This document shows positions 37,785-48,977 of a DNA stretch of 64,000 nt, in pieces. A program made the position numbers and the translations under genes. The DNA comes from Bedellia somnulentella (lineage: Eukaryota > Arthropoda > Insecta > Lepidoptera > Bedelliidae): NCBI GenBank assembly GCA_963576735.1, contig OY755182.1:2294001-2358000 (forward strand). Direction: 5' to 3'. Within the stretch, counting starts at the first letter, position 1; each line of letters opens with the position of its first letter. Under the pieces are notes generated by a model that worked only from the letters and a program-made list of their open reading frames with translations, was not told the origin of the DNA and did no database searches.

Positions 37785-39411
37785 TAGTCCAAGATCCCAG
37801 AGCGATAAGACATAACTTATTTTCTAAAAGATGAAACTTTAAGTTCTCAGTAGTGTCTCATGTACTCTGTATACCTGCGTGTTTGTGAAGTTTGCACAGT
37901 GACACCTGGGCAGGTACCAGGTGCGAAAGGTGACTAAAAATAAGAGTAACTTTACTTAAATTTAGATGGCTGATTTTTAGATATATTTTAAAGAATATCA
38001 TTCTCAAATAGTATCGCAAGTATCAGACACTTCTCTTGGGCCAAAACTTTTGTCAGACGCTTTAAAGCTCCACCAAAAATAAATGAACTTTACTTATTTT
38101 CTAATGTCTGATTTTTTTATATGTTATCAAGATAACTATTACAAAATTATATTTAGTCAGTCAGACAAATTGGAACGACCAAAAATCCACTAAACACAAA
38201 AATTATTCGGCCGTGAGTACGGACACGAGAGCATTATGCATGCGTTTCAGAGCGAGTGAGACGTCCATAGTAACCCGGTTCTCCTTCTTTAACTCACATT
38301 CTGTGTATGTGCGCGCAATGTATAATATAGATCTGATAATTTCAAGTCGGTAGATTTATGAATTCCCAAGTTAAGCTAATGCAAAGTTTCGCATTTTCGA
38401 CACTGACTGACTCACTGATCATCAAAATAGAACTAGTACTTCCCATAGACCTACAGAGCTGAAATTTAGTACAGAGGTAGATTTTAACGCCCACATAAAG
38501 AAAAAACTATCAGAACAACGTTTATGGAAGATCTGAAAGAAAACATAAGAGTACTTATTCAGACTTAACGCCTGAACAAATATTACGCAAAAATACCATC
38601 GCGAGAACAATTGCCGTCACCCGTCCGTCAGGCACTTAACATACATACATATATATACTCACGGCTATAAATCCCTTAATGGGGTAGCCAGAGCTTGGGA
38701 ATGAGAAATTTTTCAGCCACTTTCGGAAGTTGATTGGGGAAAAGATGGTAATAATAAATATTATTGGTGACGGGTCTCCAACCACATCGCCCAAAAATCA
38801 CTTAAAAATGCCCCTATACCCTTAGTCGCCTTTTACGATCACCCACGGGTAGAAATGGGGTAGTAATATTCTAAGCCGACACTAAACGGCAAATATTTTA
38901 TCGAAAGCAGTAAGTACTTTTTGGAATATTTAAATTCTTCGCTCTGATAAACATGCGCACAGTGCTCTCGCGTTCGTACTCACGGCCGAATAATTTTTGT
39001 GTTTTGTGGATTTTTGGTCATTCCAATTTGTCTGACTGACTAAATATAATTTTGTAATAGTTATCTTGATAACATATAAAAAAATCAGACATTAGAAAAT
39101 AAGTAAAGTTCATTTATTTTTGGTGGAGCTTTAAAGCGTCTGACAAAAGTTTTGGCCCAAGAAAAGTGTCTGATACTTGCGATACTATTTGAGAATGATA
39201 TTCTTTAAAATATATCTAAAAATCAGCCATCTAAATTTAAGTAAAGTTACTCTTATTTTTAGTCACCTTTCGCACCTGGTACCTGCCCAGGTGTCACTGT
39301 GCAAACTTCACAAACACGCATGTATACAGAGTACATGAGACACTACTGAGAACTTAAAGTTTCATCTTTTAGAAAATAAGTTATGTCTTATCGCTCTGGG
39401 ATCTTACTCTA
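37785..39411. mobile_element. Long-TIR element (about 430-bp terminal repeats, TTA duplication)
   Basis: TAGTCCAAGATCCCAGAGCG at the left and the complement of TAGAGTAAGATCCCAGAGCG at the right open terminal inverted repeats that run to about 38215 and 38970 (inner ends CGGCCGTGAGTACG). TTA at 37782-37784 and 39412-39414. Removing the element restores GCT-TAT-GAT and RT motif A. The inside holds only a family A SINE; no transposase. Confidence 0.93.
38641..38891 (-). repeat. Family A copy inside the long-TIR element (third subfamily)
   Basis: Full length, carrying GATCACCCACGGG. It is the main content between the two terminal repeats of the element 37785-39411. Confidence 0.82.
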
Positions 39412-39414
39412 TTA

Positions 39415-39811
39415 TGATAATGTGCTTTTACCCATTCTGAAACAAAGATTATTAGAATTAAAAATTCCTCAAAAAATTGTATTTTGTATCATGTCACTTC
39501 TTATGGAAAGATCTCTTTGCCTTCGAACACCTGGTGATTTGTTTGAACCTAGGAAAACGTGGAGAGGTCTCCCTCAAGGCTCAGTCTTGAGTCCAATTCT
39601 GTACAGTTTGTATACCTCTGCTCTTCACACTTCTCTTAATTATGACTGTCGGATCTTGCAATACGCCGATGATATAGCTTTGTATATAGATTCAGTTTCG
39701 ATAGAAAATGCTATTCCTTCATTACAAATCTCTCTTTCTTCATTAAACGAATGGCTTTTGGAACGGGGCTTGAGCATCTCGGGACCTAAAAGCTCTGTTG
39801 TTGTTTTTTGA
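39415..39811 (+). pseudogene. LINE RT segment (motifs B and C), ends at TGA
   Basis: Motif B GLPQGSVLSPILY and motif C YADD are intact. The apparent first residues, upstream of 39412, come from the TIR of the inserted element, so they are not part of the protein. Confidence 0.88.
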
Positions 39812-41431
39812 AGAAAACGTGAGATACCCCATGTTGATCTAAAAATAGGGACTGATAGTATACCATTAAATAACAGTGTTAAATTTCTTGGGGTAATTCT
39901 AGATTCAAAACTTAATGGTAGGTTACATATAGAATACGTCGTGAAAAAATGCGCTAAAAACATCAATATCCTTAAGGCTCTTTCTGGAGTGTGGTGGGGT
40001 GCCCACCCTTATTCGATGAAACTAATATATAATGCCCTTATTCGTAGTGTTTTAGATTATGGAGCCTTTCTATTAGAACCTTGCAGCAAGATTGGTTTAA
40101 GAAGTTTAGAGAAAATTCAGTCTGTATCTTTACGCATTATTTCTGGATGCATGAAAAGCTCTCCAATTAATGCTCTTCAAGTTGAATGTGGTGACCCCCC
40201 GCTTATTTTGCGGCGCCAATATCTAGCCGATAGATTTATATATAAAGCTTTTTCCCGTGCCGAACATCCGTTATTTGAAAAACTAAAATCATTAAATATT
40301 CAATGTCGAAACAACACATTTTGGCGCCGTAAAATGATTCCCCCTATTATCAACTCATTTCGTAAATTAGAAGAATATGAAAGTAGCTTTCCGGTTATTC
40401 GTAGTAAGAAACTTCCCCTTTATGATTATCCTTATTCACTTATTACATTTAAACCGAAAATTCTTTTTAACATTGGAATTGACAAAAGTTGCACCGTGGC
40501 CAATAATATTTTTAATATAAAGCTTCATTCCTCGTGGCCCGACTGGCATCATTTTTATACAGATGCGTCTAAAATGACAGATTCTTCTTTTGTTGGCGCA
40601 GCAGTCTATTATCAAAATAACAAAATTGAAATCAAATTTAAATGTCCTCCCGGTTCCTCAGTTTTTACTGCGGAATGCATTGCCGTATTAGAGGCATGTA
40701 TCTTTATTCAAAATCATGATAATATTAATCGAGCCGTTGTCTTCACTGACTCTCAGAGTTGCCTTTCAAGTCTGTACCAGTCCCCTTTTAACAATAAAAC
40801 GCAAAGTCGTATCATATTTGATATTAAATATACTTTACTGAAGTGTTACGAAAATGGCAAGGAAGTGCAATTAGTATGGATTCCCAGTCATGTTGGCATT
40901 GTTGGAAATGAACGAGCCGACTTTTTAGCAAAATCTGCCGTTGGGGATGATTCGAGCTGCTCAAAACATCTTGTATATCACTGCTATGCTCTTCTTTCCT
41001 CTCCAAAGACTGATCTTATTGATTGTTGGTCTAAACATTGGCAAAACTCTAGTCTTTCTAAAGGTCGATGGTACGCGTCCATTCAACCTGAAATTCCTCG
41101 AAAACCATGGTTCTTTAAATTTAAAAAGATTACTAAAACGATAACATCAATACTAATAAGAATGCGTATTGGTCATTGTTGTACCCCCGTATTCCTTAAT
41201 AAACTTCGAATTCGTGATTCTGCTCTTTGTGAGTGCGGCATGGAGGACGGTGACTTAGACCACATATTTTTTAATTGTCCTGTATTCGGTTTAGATTCCA
41301 TCTATCCAAATCTAATTAAAGCTAAGATCCCTCTTCCTTCGTATATTAGATCGTTACTCTCATCACTTGAAAATCATAACTTTATTTCCTCACTTATTAA
41401 TTTCATTCATTCTAATCAAATAAAATTGTAA
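39812..41431 (+). pseudogene. LINE RT thumb, RNase H and zinc knuckle
   Basis: In the same frame as the segment before the TGA. RNase H catalytic residues are visible as D (YTDAS), E (TAECIAVLEA), D (FTDSQS) and D (NERADFLAKSA). About 540 codons without a stop. Confidence 0.9.
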
Positions 41432-41439
41432 AAGACATA

Positions 41440-41466
41440 ACGTATATATATATATATATATATAAA
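41440..41466 (+). repeat. (TA)n microsatellite after the LINE stop
   Basis: Alternating TATATA just past the LINE reading frame; may be a slipped tail. Confidence 0.7.
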
Positions 41467-41836
41467 TAATTTTGATTCATTGGTTCTGTGCTCTATCATT
41501 CATTCTATATTTATACTCATAGTATTCTTCGATATGAATATATTATTTATATCTTTGATTATGAACACTATAGATAGAGCGATGTTACGTCATCCATTTT
41601 AAAAAGAGAAGCCCTTATTTAAGTTCTTATATGTTAAAAAGAGACACAAAATCTTTATTGTCATCTCTATCGCGTAACCCGTTTTGTTGATGTCACGCTT
41701 TTAAAGCTTGACAAACAAAGCGTCAACTTGTGAGCGATTTTGGTTTTCTTTTGATTTTGAGAAAGATTTTATTCATTTGTATATTGTTATTGTGATAAAA
41801 GAGACTCCATTAGTCAAACTTATTATTTAGTGAGGT

Positions 41837-42398
41837 ATGGTTGGGTGTAGCGTGCTTGGCTGCGGAAGCCGCAGCGAAAAACACATCGAAGGATTGACTT
41901 TCTGAAGTGAGTGAGTTTTTTAATGTTTTTCTACAGATAAATACATAATAAATACATTGCGCGATCAGAAAAAAAATGATTCAAATGTTAATTACGTTGA
42001 ACTAGATTACTAGCATTTTCTTTAGTTATTTTGAGCAATTTTTTAATAGCATAACCTAAAAATATGCAGTATCTCAGTGTTCCCATAATTCACGTTTTTC
42101 ATCCTACCCTGTCGTTAGGGTAAAATTTTCTAATTAGTAAACTGATGTTAATGAGTGAGTATATTATGAATTTCGTCGCGCTATAGCGACGCTGAATGAT
42201 TTCCAATTGTTATCTACGGAATTAGTAAGTAATAAATTTGTTATATTTATTTAATTTCTTCGTATTCATTACAGTTTTCCTTAAGACCCGAATCTACGAG
42301 AAAAATGGATTGCGGCCACTGGAAGATGCAATTGGAAATCAACCAAATACAAAATACTTAGATGTACGAATACATCATCTTTTGAAAAATGTGACTGA
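41837..42398 (+). pseudogene. THAP-domain gene or transposase remnant, two exons
   Basis: Exon 1 reads MVGCSVLGCGSRSEKHIEG then LTF and TGA, followed by a GTGAGT donor at 41907. After a CATTACAG acceptor (42274) the frame from 42276 reads FP, a stop (TAA at 42282), then DPNLREKWIAATGR and CNWKSTKY. This is the order of a THAP zinc finger: initial Met, CxxxxC, FP, REKW and a second W. The expected C-x-x-H near the end is altered. Two stops and a phase mismatch at the junction argue for a pseudogene, of a host THAP gene or of a P-element-like transposase. A polyadenylation signal AATAAAA follows at 42467. Confidence 0.6.
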
Positions 42399-42399
42399 A

Positions 42400-43130
42400 A
42401 TAGACGAATGAATTCGAAATTTTCACACGAAACTGATTTTGTTTAAAGGTCAATAGTAAATAATGCAATAAAACTCATGTACAAAATAGTGCTGTCTTTT
42501 ATTTTTCAAAATACAAACATAGACCCCACTATACCCATGATGACCCGTATGATATTTACATAACTTGCACTTATGGAACAGCTGTTTTTTTTTGTCCAGT
42601 AACAAAGTTAGTCCCGTACAAAAATTTATTCGTAATCATGGGAAGATTCATCCCTGATAGTTAGTAAAATGCTTTAGATTTCAAGGTGTATTAAACATCA
42701 GTATAAATGGTAAAATTAAACAAAAAAGATTGTATAATACTAGGAGCAAGTATGTATAATTATATGATTGCAGGAAATAATATAGTAAACAGTAAACCTT
42801 TACAATAAATAAAACGACGTAACAATAAATTGACGTAATCAATTTTAAATTAAAAAGTAGCTTTTAGAATGGTGATTATACTATTTTGGGGTAATTGTTT
42901 TCTAGTGATCGCAACATTACAGGGAAAAATATTGCTATCTAAAAGAGGTACTCTCCCGTTGCATTATGACTCTGTCTATAGTGTTCATAGTCAAAGATTT
43001 ATATACACTCACTACCTTACAATACTATAATGTGACGTTTTGTTTCACCTACTATTATTATAATTTCACTTTATCTACATGCGCTTCTATTGCCTTACCT
43101 GACACTGGCAACCATTATCAGCACTAAATA
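42400..43130. other. No gene seen
   Basis: AT-rich, no coding signature and no repeat that I recognise. Confidence 0.5.
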
Positions 43131-43132
43131 GC

Positions 43133-43218
43133 TTACAGATCCACAATCTTTTCTTGGCCGGCGGCGACTACCTACCTACCTAGTCGCCGCCGGCCAAGAA
43201 AAGATTGTGGATCTGTAA
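43133..43218. repeat. Perfect 38-bp inverted repeat with 10-bp spacer
   Basis: The left arm 43133-43170 starts TTACAGATCCACAATC and ends GGCCGGCGGCGACTA. The right arm 43181-43218 is its exact complement. The spacer is CCTACCTACC. GC-rich core in AT-rich surroundings. Confidence 0.95.
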
Positions 43219-43269
43219 TATGTTGTTGTTGCCACAAATGAAAGAATTGAATTGAATTGGTTTGCATGT

Positions 43270-43830
43270 AATAATTGGTTAAATAGATTTGAAATAAAAC
43301 CCCTTGTTAGCCTCGTCCCATCTTCTTTGCCAGGCAGAACGAAGATGAGGAAGAGCTGCATTACGCTGATCACAACCCATAGTATTATAGTGTTTCATGT
43401 CAGTAACTGAATTCGTAGCAAGTTTTGCAAGACAATCTACCTTTTCATTACCAAAGATACCAACATGACTTGGAATACATATCAATAAAATCTCTAATGA
43501 ATTAATGGAGCAGCGCAGAATTAATACTAAAGGGATCCTGATTCACAGCAGTAAGACAACTTAACGAGTCAGTGAAAATAAGCGACTGAGCCAAACAATG
43601 CGCCACAATAAATAAAATTGCTTCTAGAATTCCAACACATTCACCAGTAAACACAGAAGAAATTGGGGGACATTTATATAGAAGTTGATAATTTTGATTT
43701 TCCCACCAAACTGCAATGCCCGTATCAGAAGATGATGAAAATTTAGAAGCGTCTGTAAAAAACCTATTCTATCCATTCCATTTTTCATCAATGACAGATC
43801 TAAAAATTGTATTAGCTCCCACACTATTCT
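43270..43830 (-). pseudogene. LINE RNase H region, decayed
   Basis: The minus strand reads SSSSDTGIAVWWENQNYQLL, PISSVFTGECVGILEAIL, IFTDSLSCL and IPSHVGIFGNEKVDCLAK in more than one frame. Same family as 37697-41431. Its RT half is at 48977-49945, separated by later insertions. Confidence 0.85.
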
Positions 43831-44413
43831 TTGTTATACCAATACTATAAATAACTTTTGGTTTATTTATAAGTCACTACTTGATAGGGATGACAAAATA
43901 CAGGGAGCTTTATGGTTTTGTTTATATTATTTAAATAACAAGCTTAATAGAGTAAGATCCCAGAGCGATAAGACATAACTTATTTTCTAAAAGATGAAAC
44001 TTTAAGTTCTCAGTAGTGTCTCATGTACTTTGTATACCTGAGTGTTTGTGAAGTTTGCCCAGTGACACCTGGGCAGGTACCAGGTGAGAAAGGTGACTAA
44101 AAATAAGAGTTACTTTACTTAAATTTAGATGGCTGATTTTTAGATATATTTTATAGAATATCATTCTCAAATAGAATCGCAAGTATCAGACACTTTTCAT
44201 GGACCAAAACTTTTGTCAGACGCTTTAAAGCTCCACCAAAAATAAATGAACTTTACTCATTTTTTAATGTCTGATTTTATAATATGTTATCAAGATAACT
44301 ATTACAAAATTATATTTCGTCAGTCAGACAAATTGGAATGACCAAAAATCCACTAAACACAAAAATTATTCGGCCGTGAGTACGAACGGCCGAGCTTCGC
44401 TCAGTAATATTCC

Positions 44414-44663
44414 ATACACATACATACACATATACTCACGGCTATAATTCCCTAGAAGGGGTTACCAGAGCCAAGGAATTATAAATTCCTCAGCCACTTT
44501 TGGAAGTTGAGTGGGGAAAAGGCGGTAAAATAAAGGTTTTTGGTGATGGGTCTCCAACCGCATCGCTCAAAAATCTAATGAAAAGCCCCAATACCCTTAG
44601 TCACCTTTTACGACACCCGTGGGTAGAAAGGGGTAGCGACATTCTAAGCCGGCACTACACGGC
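44414..44663 (-). repeat. Family A copy inside the second long-TIR element
   Basis: Full length, CCCGTGGG subfamily, immediately inside the left terminal repeat. Confidence 0.82.
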
Positions 44664-44769
44664 AAATATTCCATATTATAACAATAATATTGAAATGTAT
44701 CCCCTTTGCATGAGTGTCTTTAGCAGCAATTAACTAACGTTAATAATAAGACTTCTATCATATTATATA

Positions 44770-45128
44770 CCGTGATAGCTCATTGGGTATCACGGACACT
44801 GCTTATCGTGCAGACTATGGAGTTCAAATCACGGGTGGGGCCTACGCCAATTTGTCTTTTCTAAAGTCATATGTGTGGTCAATTTATCATGGTTATTAAT
44901 GTTGAAGGAAGAAATCGTGAGGAAACCCACATGGCTGAGTAATACTTAGTAATGTTACAGCGTATGCATACAAAATGACGATAGGCCTGCCCCCATCACG
45001 TAAGTACACTGTCCAAGCAAAACGTGGGTACTTTGATCACCAGATGATAAGATAGAATGTCACGTGATGTTCAGAAGTATTAGTACCTATGCCAACCCCT
45101 TTGGGGATATACGGCGTAAGCGTTTGAT
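44770..45128 (+). repeat. tRNA-SINE, complete but diverged
   Basis: Head ACCGTGATAGCTCATTGGGT and a GAGTTCAAATCACGG box; body CGATAGGCCTGCCCCCATCA; end GGATATACGGCGTAAGCG. Confidence 0.8.
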
Positions 45129-45167
45129 TTCTAATTAAACTACAAACAGTATATTTATCTTTATCCT

Positions 45168-45300
45168 ATACATCCCAAAAAATCAAAGCCAGAGCCTTAG
45201 AATTAGAATTTTCTTAGCCACTTTGGGAAGTTGAGTGGGTAGAGATTGTAACTTAAAGGTTGTTGATCTCTATCCACAACGCCCAGCGAAAACTAAAAAA
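45168..45300 (-). repeat. Family A, old degenerate copy
   Basis: AAAGCCAGAGCCTTAGAATT and AGTTGAGTGGG are recognisable; the rest is eroded. Confidence 0.5.
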
Positions 45301-45844
45301 GCTAAAATACTCTAACACGAGTATATTTACACTCGCAAGAAGAAATGGTTGAAACTTCTTTAATTATATTATTTATTGTATTCCCGTAAAATATTTTCTG
45401 TACTTCTTACTCTGCGGTAGCTCTGGTTTTGCACTCTCTGTTGCAAAATATTAATAACTCAACTCATATTTCTGGAAGATGGCAGTTAGAAAATGCTAAA
45501 AACTACGTGGTTAGGTACATTTTGATTATGAAATAGGTATTACCTAAAATCAGTAATATAAGTCAAGTTATTTTTTTAGCATTACTCTTTTTTAACATTA
45601 TAGAAACCTACGATAGGTTTCTATAAAATTATTCAAAACCCCTTTTAGGTATTAAAAACTAGAGAGTCTAAAACACATAATTTAATAATACATGTACTTT
45701 AATAACCACGGCTTACTTACTAAATTTTAAACACTGCACGACCTGCAATGCTTCTCTTATGATTGCTGCTGCTAACGCAGTGAATGAAGGTATATATTAA
45801 AAACAGGTTAAAATATAATAAATATAAATTCTTCGCTCTGACAC

Positions 45845-47169
45845 TGTAATGTACATTTTGTGTTATGTATGTGAGATGTGGAACAGTTCATGATGTTTGA
45901 CTTACCTTTTTTATCAGACACTTATTCTGAAAAGGATTTAGGGAATTTAATGTAAACCACGTTTTACACACATATTTTTATTATTATTTCACACTATGTA
46001 ATACACATTTAAATTGCACGACACATTTTGAACACACACACCATTTTCACTACACTGCCGTTATTTCTATTCACAATATAGATATTAGTAGAGTATTCTC
46101 AACTCATTTATCTTTGAGCCTATGTTCAATCACTTCCAGATTTTTCTCGAAAATAACTATTTTGACAATATTGATGAATATTGTTTACTGTCAGATAATT
46201 ATTTTCTTTATTTCAAAATTGGCTGTGAGCCATTAGTTTTCTGCAAGAAGGTTGCTAGTGTTAGGTTGTAGACTTACAATTTATTTAATTTAATTTTCTA
46301 AATTTTTGTTAAATTTTAATATGAATGTATTGTTTAATATTGTAAGTGGATAGATAATGTTCTTAATTTATTGTCTTTCCTTAATTTTTTTTCTAATATA
46401 TAATCCTAAATCATTAAAAATCTCTCCTTGTAATTTAGACTACTTTCTTTGATACCTCTTTTAAGGAATATTTGTTATTTCAAAATTTTAAATTTGTCAT
46501 GCTTGTCGCAGATGGTGGTATATATTCAGCTCCTGGGGCGATGGGTGGATCATTCTGAAACAAATATTGGAATTGGACACTAAAGACCCATTACCGAAGT
46601 CGATATTCATCAATAATTTTGGGGAATTACTTTGAATTTATACCCCTCCGGAGTCACCACCCCCTTTGTCGTCGAGCTACTTTTATCGACGGGCCTCCTG
46701 GAGTCGCAGCCCCTTCTTTTGAGCTGTCTTAGGCGACGCGGGCTTCCTGAAGTCGTAGCCCCCTTATCGTCGAGCCCCTGAAGTCGCAGCCCCCTGGAGT
46801 CGCAGCCCCCTTGACGTCGAGCTGCATTTACCGACGGGCTTTCCGGAGTCGCAGCCCCCTTGCCAGTCACGTTAACAGTCCTTGCTGGCGCAGGCACCTG
46901 CTGGACACGAGCTGGTCCAGCTAAGATCACCCATCGCAGCAGGAGCTGAGCCACTAGCAAGCTGAGTTGTTTTTTTAAATACATATATAAGTTTCGTGTT
47001 TAGGTTTTTGTTAGTTTTTTATAATTTAGGATATTTTATTTAAAAATAAACATTGTTGTGATATATATATCTTTCATTTATTATCTAACCTTCCGTTTCC
47101 TTCTTTTTTTTTCTTTAGTTATTTCTGGCTTCTGGGTACAACATCCCAGGAATTAGAAATAACGTTACA
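45845..47169. mobile_element. Solo LTR (1325 bp) with ACAC target duplication
   Basis: Begins TGTAATGTACATTTTG and ends AATAACGTTACA, so it has TG...CA ends with TGTAA/TTACA inverted. ACAC flanks both ends (45841-45844 and 47170-47173). The empty site is seen in the duplicated copy at 48105-48115 (CTCTCACACGCATGCG). No gag or pol inside, so a solo LTR from recombination of an LTR retrotransposon, family unknown. Confidence 0.85.
46610..46984 (-). other. Open frame made of imperfect repeats inside the solo LTR
   Basis: 124 codons, rich in Gly/Ser/Arg, generated by imperfect copies of GGAGTCGCAGCCCCCTTG-like units at 46630-46860. No known domain. Low-complexity sequence rather than a gene is the simplest view. 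Confidence 0.3.
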
Positions 47170-47644
47170 ACACGCATGCGCATAGTGCTCTCGCGTTCGT
47201 ACTCACGGCCGAATAATTTTTGTGTTTAGTGGATTTTTGGTCATTCCAATTTGTCTGACTGACGAAATATTATTTTGTAATAGTTATCTTGATAACATAT
47301 TATAAAATCAGACATTAGAAAATAAGTAAAGTTCATTTATTTTTGGTGGAGCTTTAAAGCGTCTGACAAAAGTTTTGGTCCATGAAAAGTGTCTGATACT
47401 TGCGATTCTATTTGAGAATGATATTCTATAAAATATATCTAAAAATCAGCCATCTAAATTTAAGTAAAGTAACTCTTATTTTTAGTCACCTTTCTCACGT
47501 GGTACCTGCCCAGGTGTCACTGGGCAAACTTTACAAACACGCAGGTATGTAAAGTACATGAGACACTACTGAGAACTTAAAGTTTCATCTCTTAGAAAAT
47601 AAGTTATGTCTTATCGCTCCGGGATCTTGGACTATAATAACTTT

Positions 47645-47947
47645 TAAGAATAGGAGAAAATTCTTTATTTTTCCAATAACTATTATTGCAGATGACATTA
47701 TTTAGATTGTAAGGCTTTGCAAAAACTAGATAAAATTCAGGCTAAATGCCTTCGTATTATAACAGGTTGTATGAAATCTAGCCCCATAAACGCAATGCAA
47801 ATTGAATGTTGTGAACCTCCTCTAGATCTAAGACGAATATATATCGCTGACAGATTTGTCGCTAAAATTATCTCTTCTACCTCTCATCTACTACCCAAAA
47901 GATTACGAAAGCTGAAAACATTAAATACAGTCATCTGCAATAATAGA
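47645..47947 (+). pseudogene. LINE fragment (RT C-terminal region)
   Basis: Reads LDKIQAKCLRIITGCMKSS, PINAMQIECCEPPLDLRR and IADRFVAKII. Homologous to LRSLEKIQ...GCMKSSPINALQ in the LINE at 39812, on the opposite strand to its neighbours. Confidence 0.85.
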
Positions 47948-48566
47948 TAATACATGTACTTTAATAACCACGGCTTACTTACTAAATTTTAAACACTGCA
48001 CGACCTGCAATGCTTCTCTAATGATTGCTGCTGCTAACGCAGTGAACGAAGGTATATATTAAAAACAGGTTAATATATAATAAATATAAATTCTTCGCTC
48101 TCACACGCATGCGCATAGTGCTCTCGCGTTCGTACTCACGGCCGAATATTTTTTGTGTTTAGTGGATTTTTGGTCATTCCAATTTGTCTGACTGACGAAA
48201 TATAATTTTGTAATAGTTATCTTGATAACATATAAAAAAATCAGACATTAAAAAATAAGTAAAGTTCATTTATTTTGGTGGAGCTTTAAAGCGTCTGACA
48301 AAAAATTTGGTCCATGAAAAGTGTCTGATACTTGCGATACTTTTTGATAATGATATTCTATAAAATATATCTAAAAATCAGCCTTCTAAATTTAAGTAAA
48401 GTAACTCTTATTTTTAGTCACCTTTCTCACCTGGAACCTGCCAAGGTGTCACTGGGCAAACTTTACAAACACGCAGGTATGTAAAGTACATGAGACACTA
48501 CTGAGAACTTAAAGTTTCATCTCTTAGAAAAGAAGTTATGTCTTATCGCTCTGGGATCTTGGACTA
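47945..48566. mobile_element. Partial third copy of the long-TIR element (right half)
   Basis: 47945-48105 repeats 45688-45845 and 48106-48566 repeats the right terminal region at 47170-47634. It is followed by the same flanking sequence (TAATAACTTTTAAGAATAGG). The solo LTR is absent here. Confidence 0.88.
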
Positions 48567-48604
48567 TAATAACTTTTAAGAATAGGAGAAAATTCTTTAT
48601 TTTT

Positions 48605-48977
48605 CCGCAAATGCAATAGTAAGATCGTTACCTAAACGTGTTGAAAATTGTATTTAAAAAGATTGCGGTCACTTCGAACACCTACTTTGAGAAATTAAAG
48701 TATGACAAACAAAACAATGCATTTTATTCATTTTAGACATCATGTTTTATGGAGACATTTATATACACAATCGATATCAAATAGAAAAAGTGTAAGTTTA
48801 TTTTTTCAAAACAACCGGGTTCGATTACCGAGCTGGGTACAGTTTTTTTTTCAAATGTATGAATACAGTTTTTCTTTTTATCAAAATCAGTGACATGGGT
48901 CCAAAGAACAAATCTTCGTATGTCTTATAATTTCAGGCTTTCCCATACTGACCGATTTGAATGAGCCACCCTGTATA
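48605..48977 (+). pseudogene. DNA transposon 3' end with transposase C-terminus
   Basis: Reads ANAIVRSLPKRVENCI, a stop, then KDCGHFEHLL and stop: the C-terminal signature of the insect transposase family with ATACAGGGTG ends. The right terminus GAGCCACCCTGTAT is at 48964-48977. It interrupts the minus-strand LINE just after YADDLVLYR. Confidence 0.8.

Larger units (their letters stand above)
37697..41431 (+). mobile_element. LINE with RT and RNase H, split by a TIR element
   Basis: Non-LTR retrotransposon of a lineage with C-terminal RNase H (I/R1-like). The fragment begins HSLSIFVTDIRLAL, then AAFLDVSAAY at 37784 (RT motif A). After the insertion 37785-39411 it resumes DNVLLPILKQ with GLPQGSVLSPILYSLY and LQYADDIALY. 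One in-frame TGA at 39809-39811 (after SSVVVF); the frame then continues uninterrupted to 41431. RNase H: HHFYTDASK, ECIAVLEACIF, FTDSQS and SHVGIVGNERADFL. A CxCGxxxxxxxHxxxxC knuckle (CECGMEDGDLDHIFFNC) follows. 5'-truncated: endonuclease and ORF1 absent. Confidence 0.92.
43948..47634. mobile_element. Long-TIR element, second copy (TAA duplication), with nested insertions
   Basis: TAGAGTAAGATCCCAGAGCG at the left and the complement of TAGTCCAAGATCCC at the right; TAA at 43945-43947 and 47635-47637. Terminal repeats of about 440 bp (to 44390, and from about 47195). It contains a family A SINE, a tRNA-SINE and a solo LTR. Orientation is reversed relative to the copy at 37785. Confidence 0.9.

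Noticed and set aside
46620..46870. Collagen- or mucin-like host protein
   Set aside because: The frame depends on imperfect nucleotide repeats inside a solo LTR with exact TG...CA ends.
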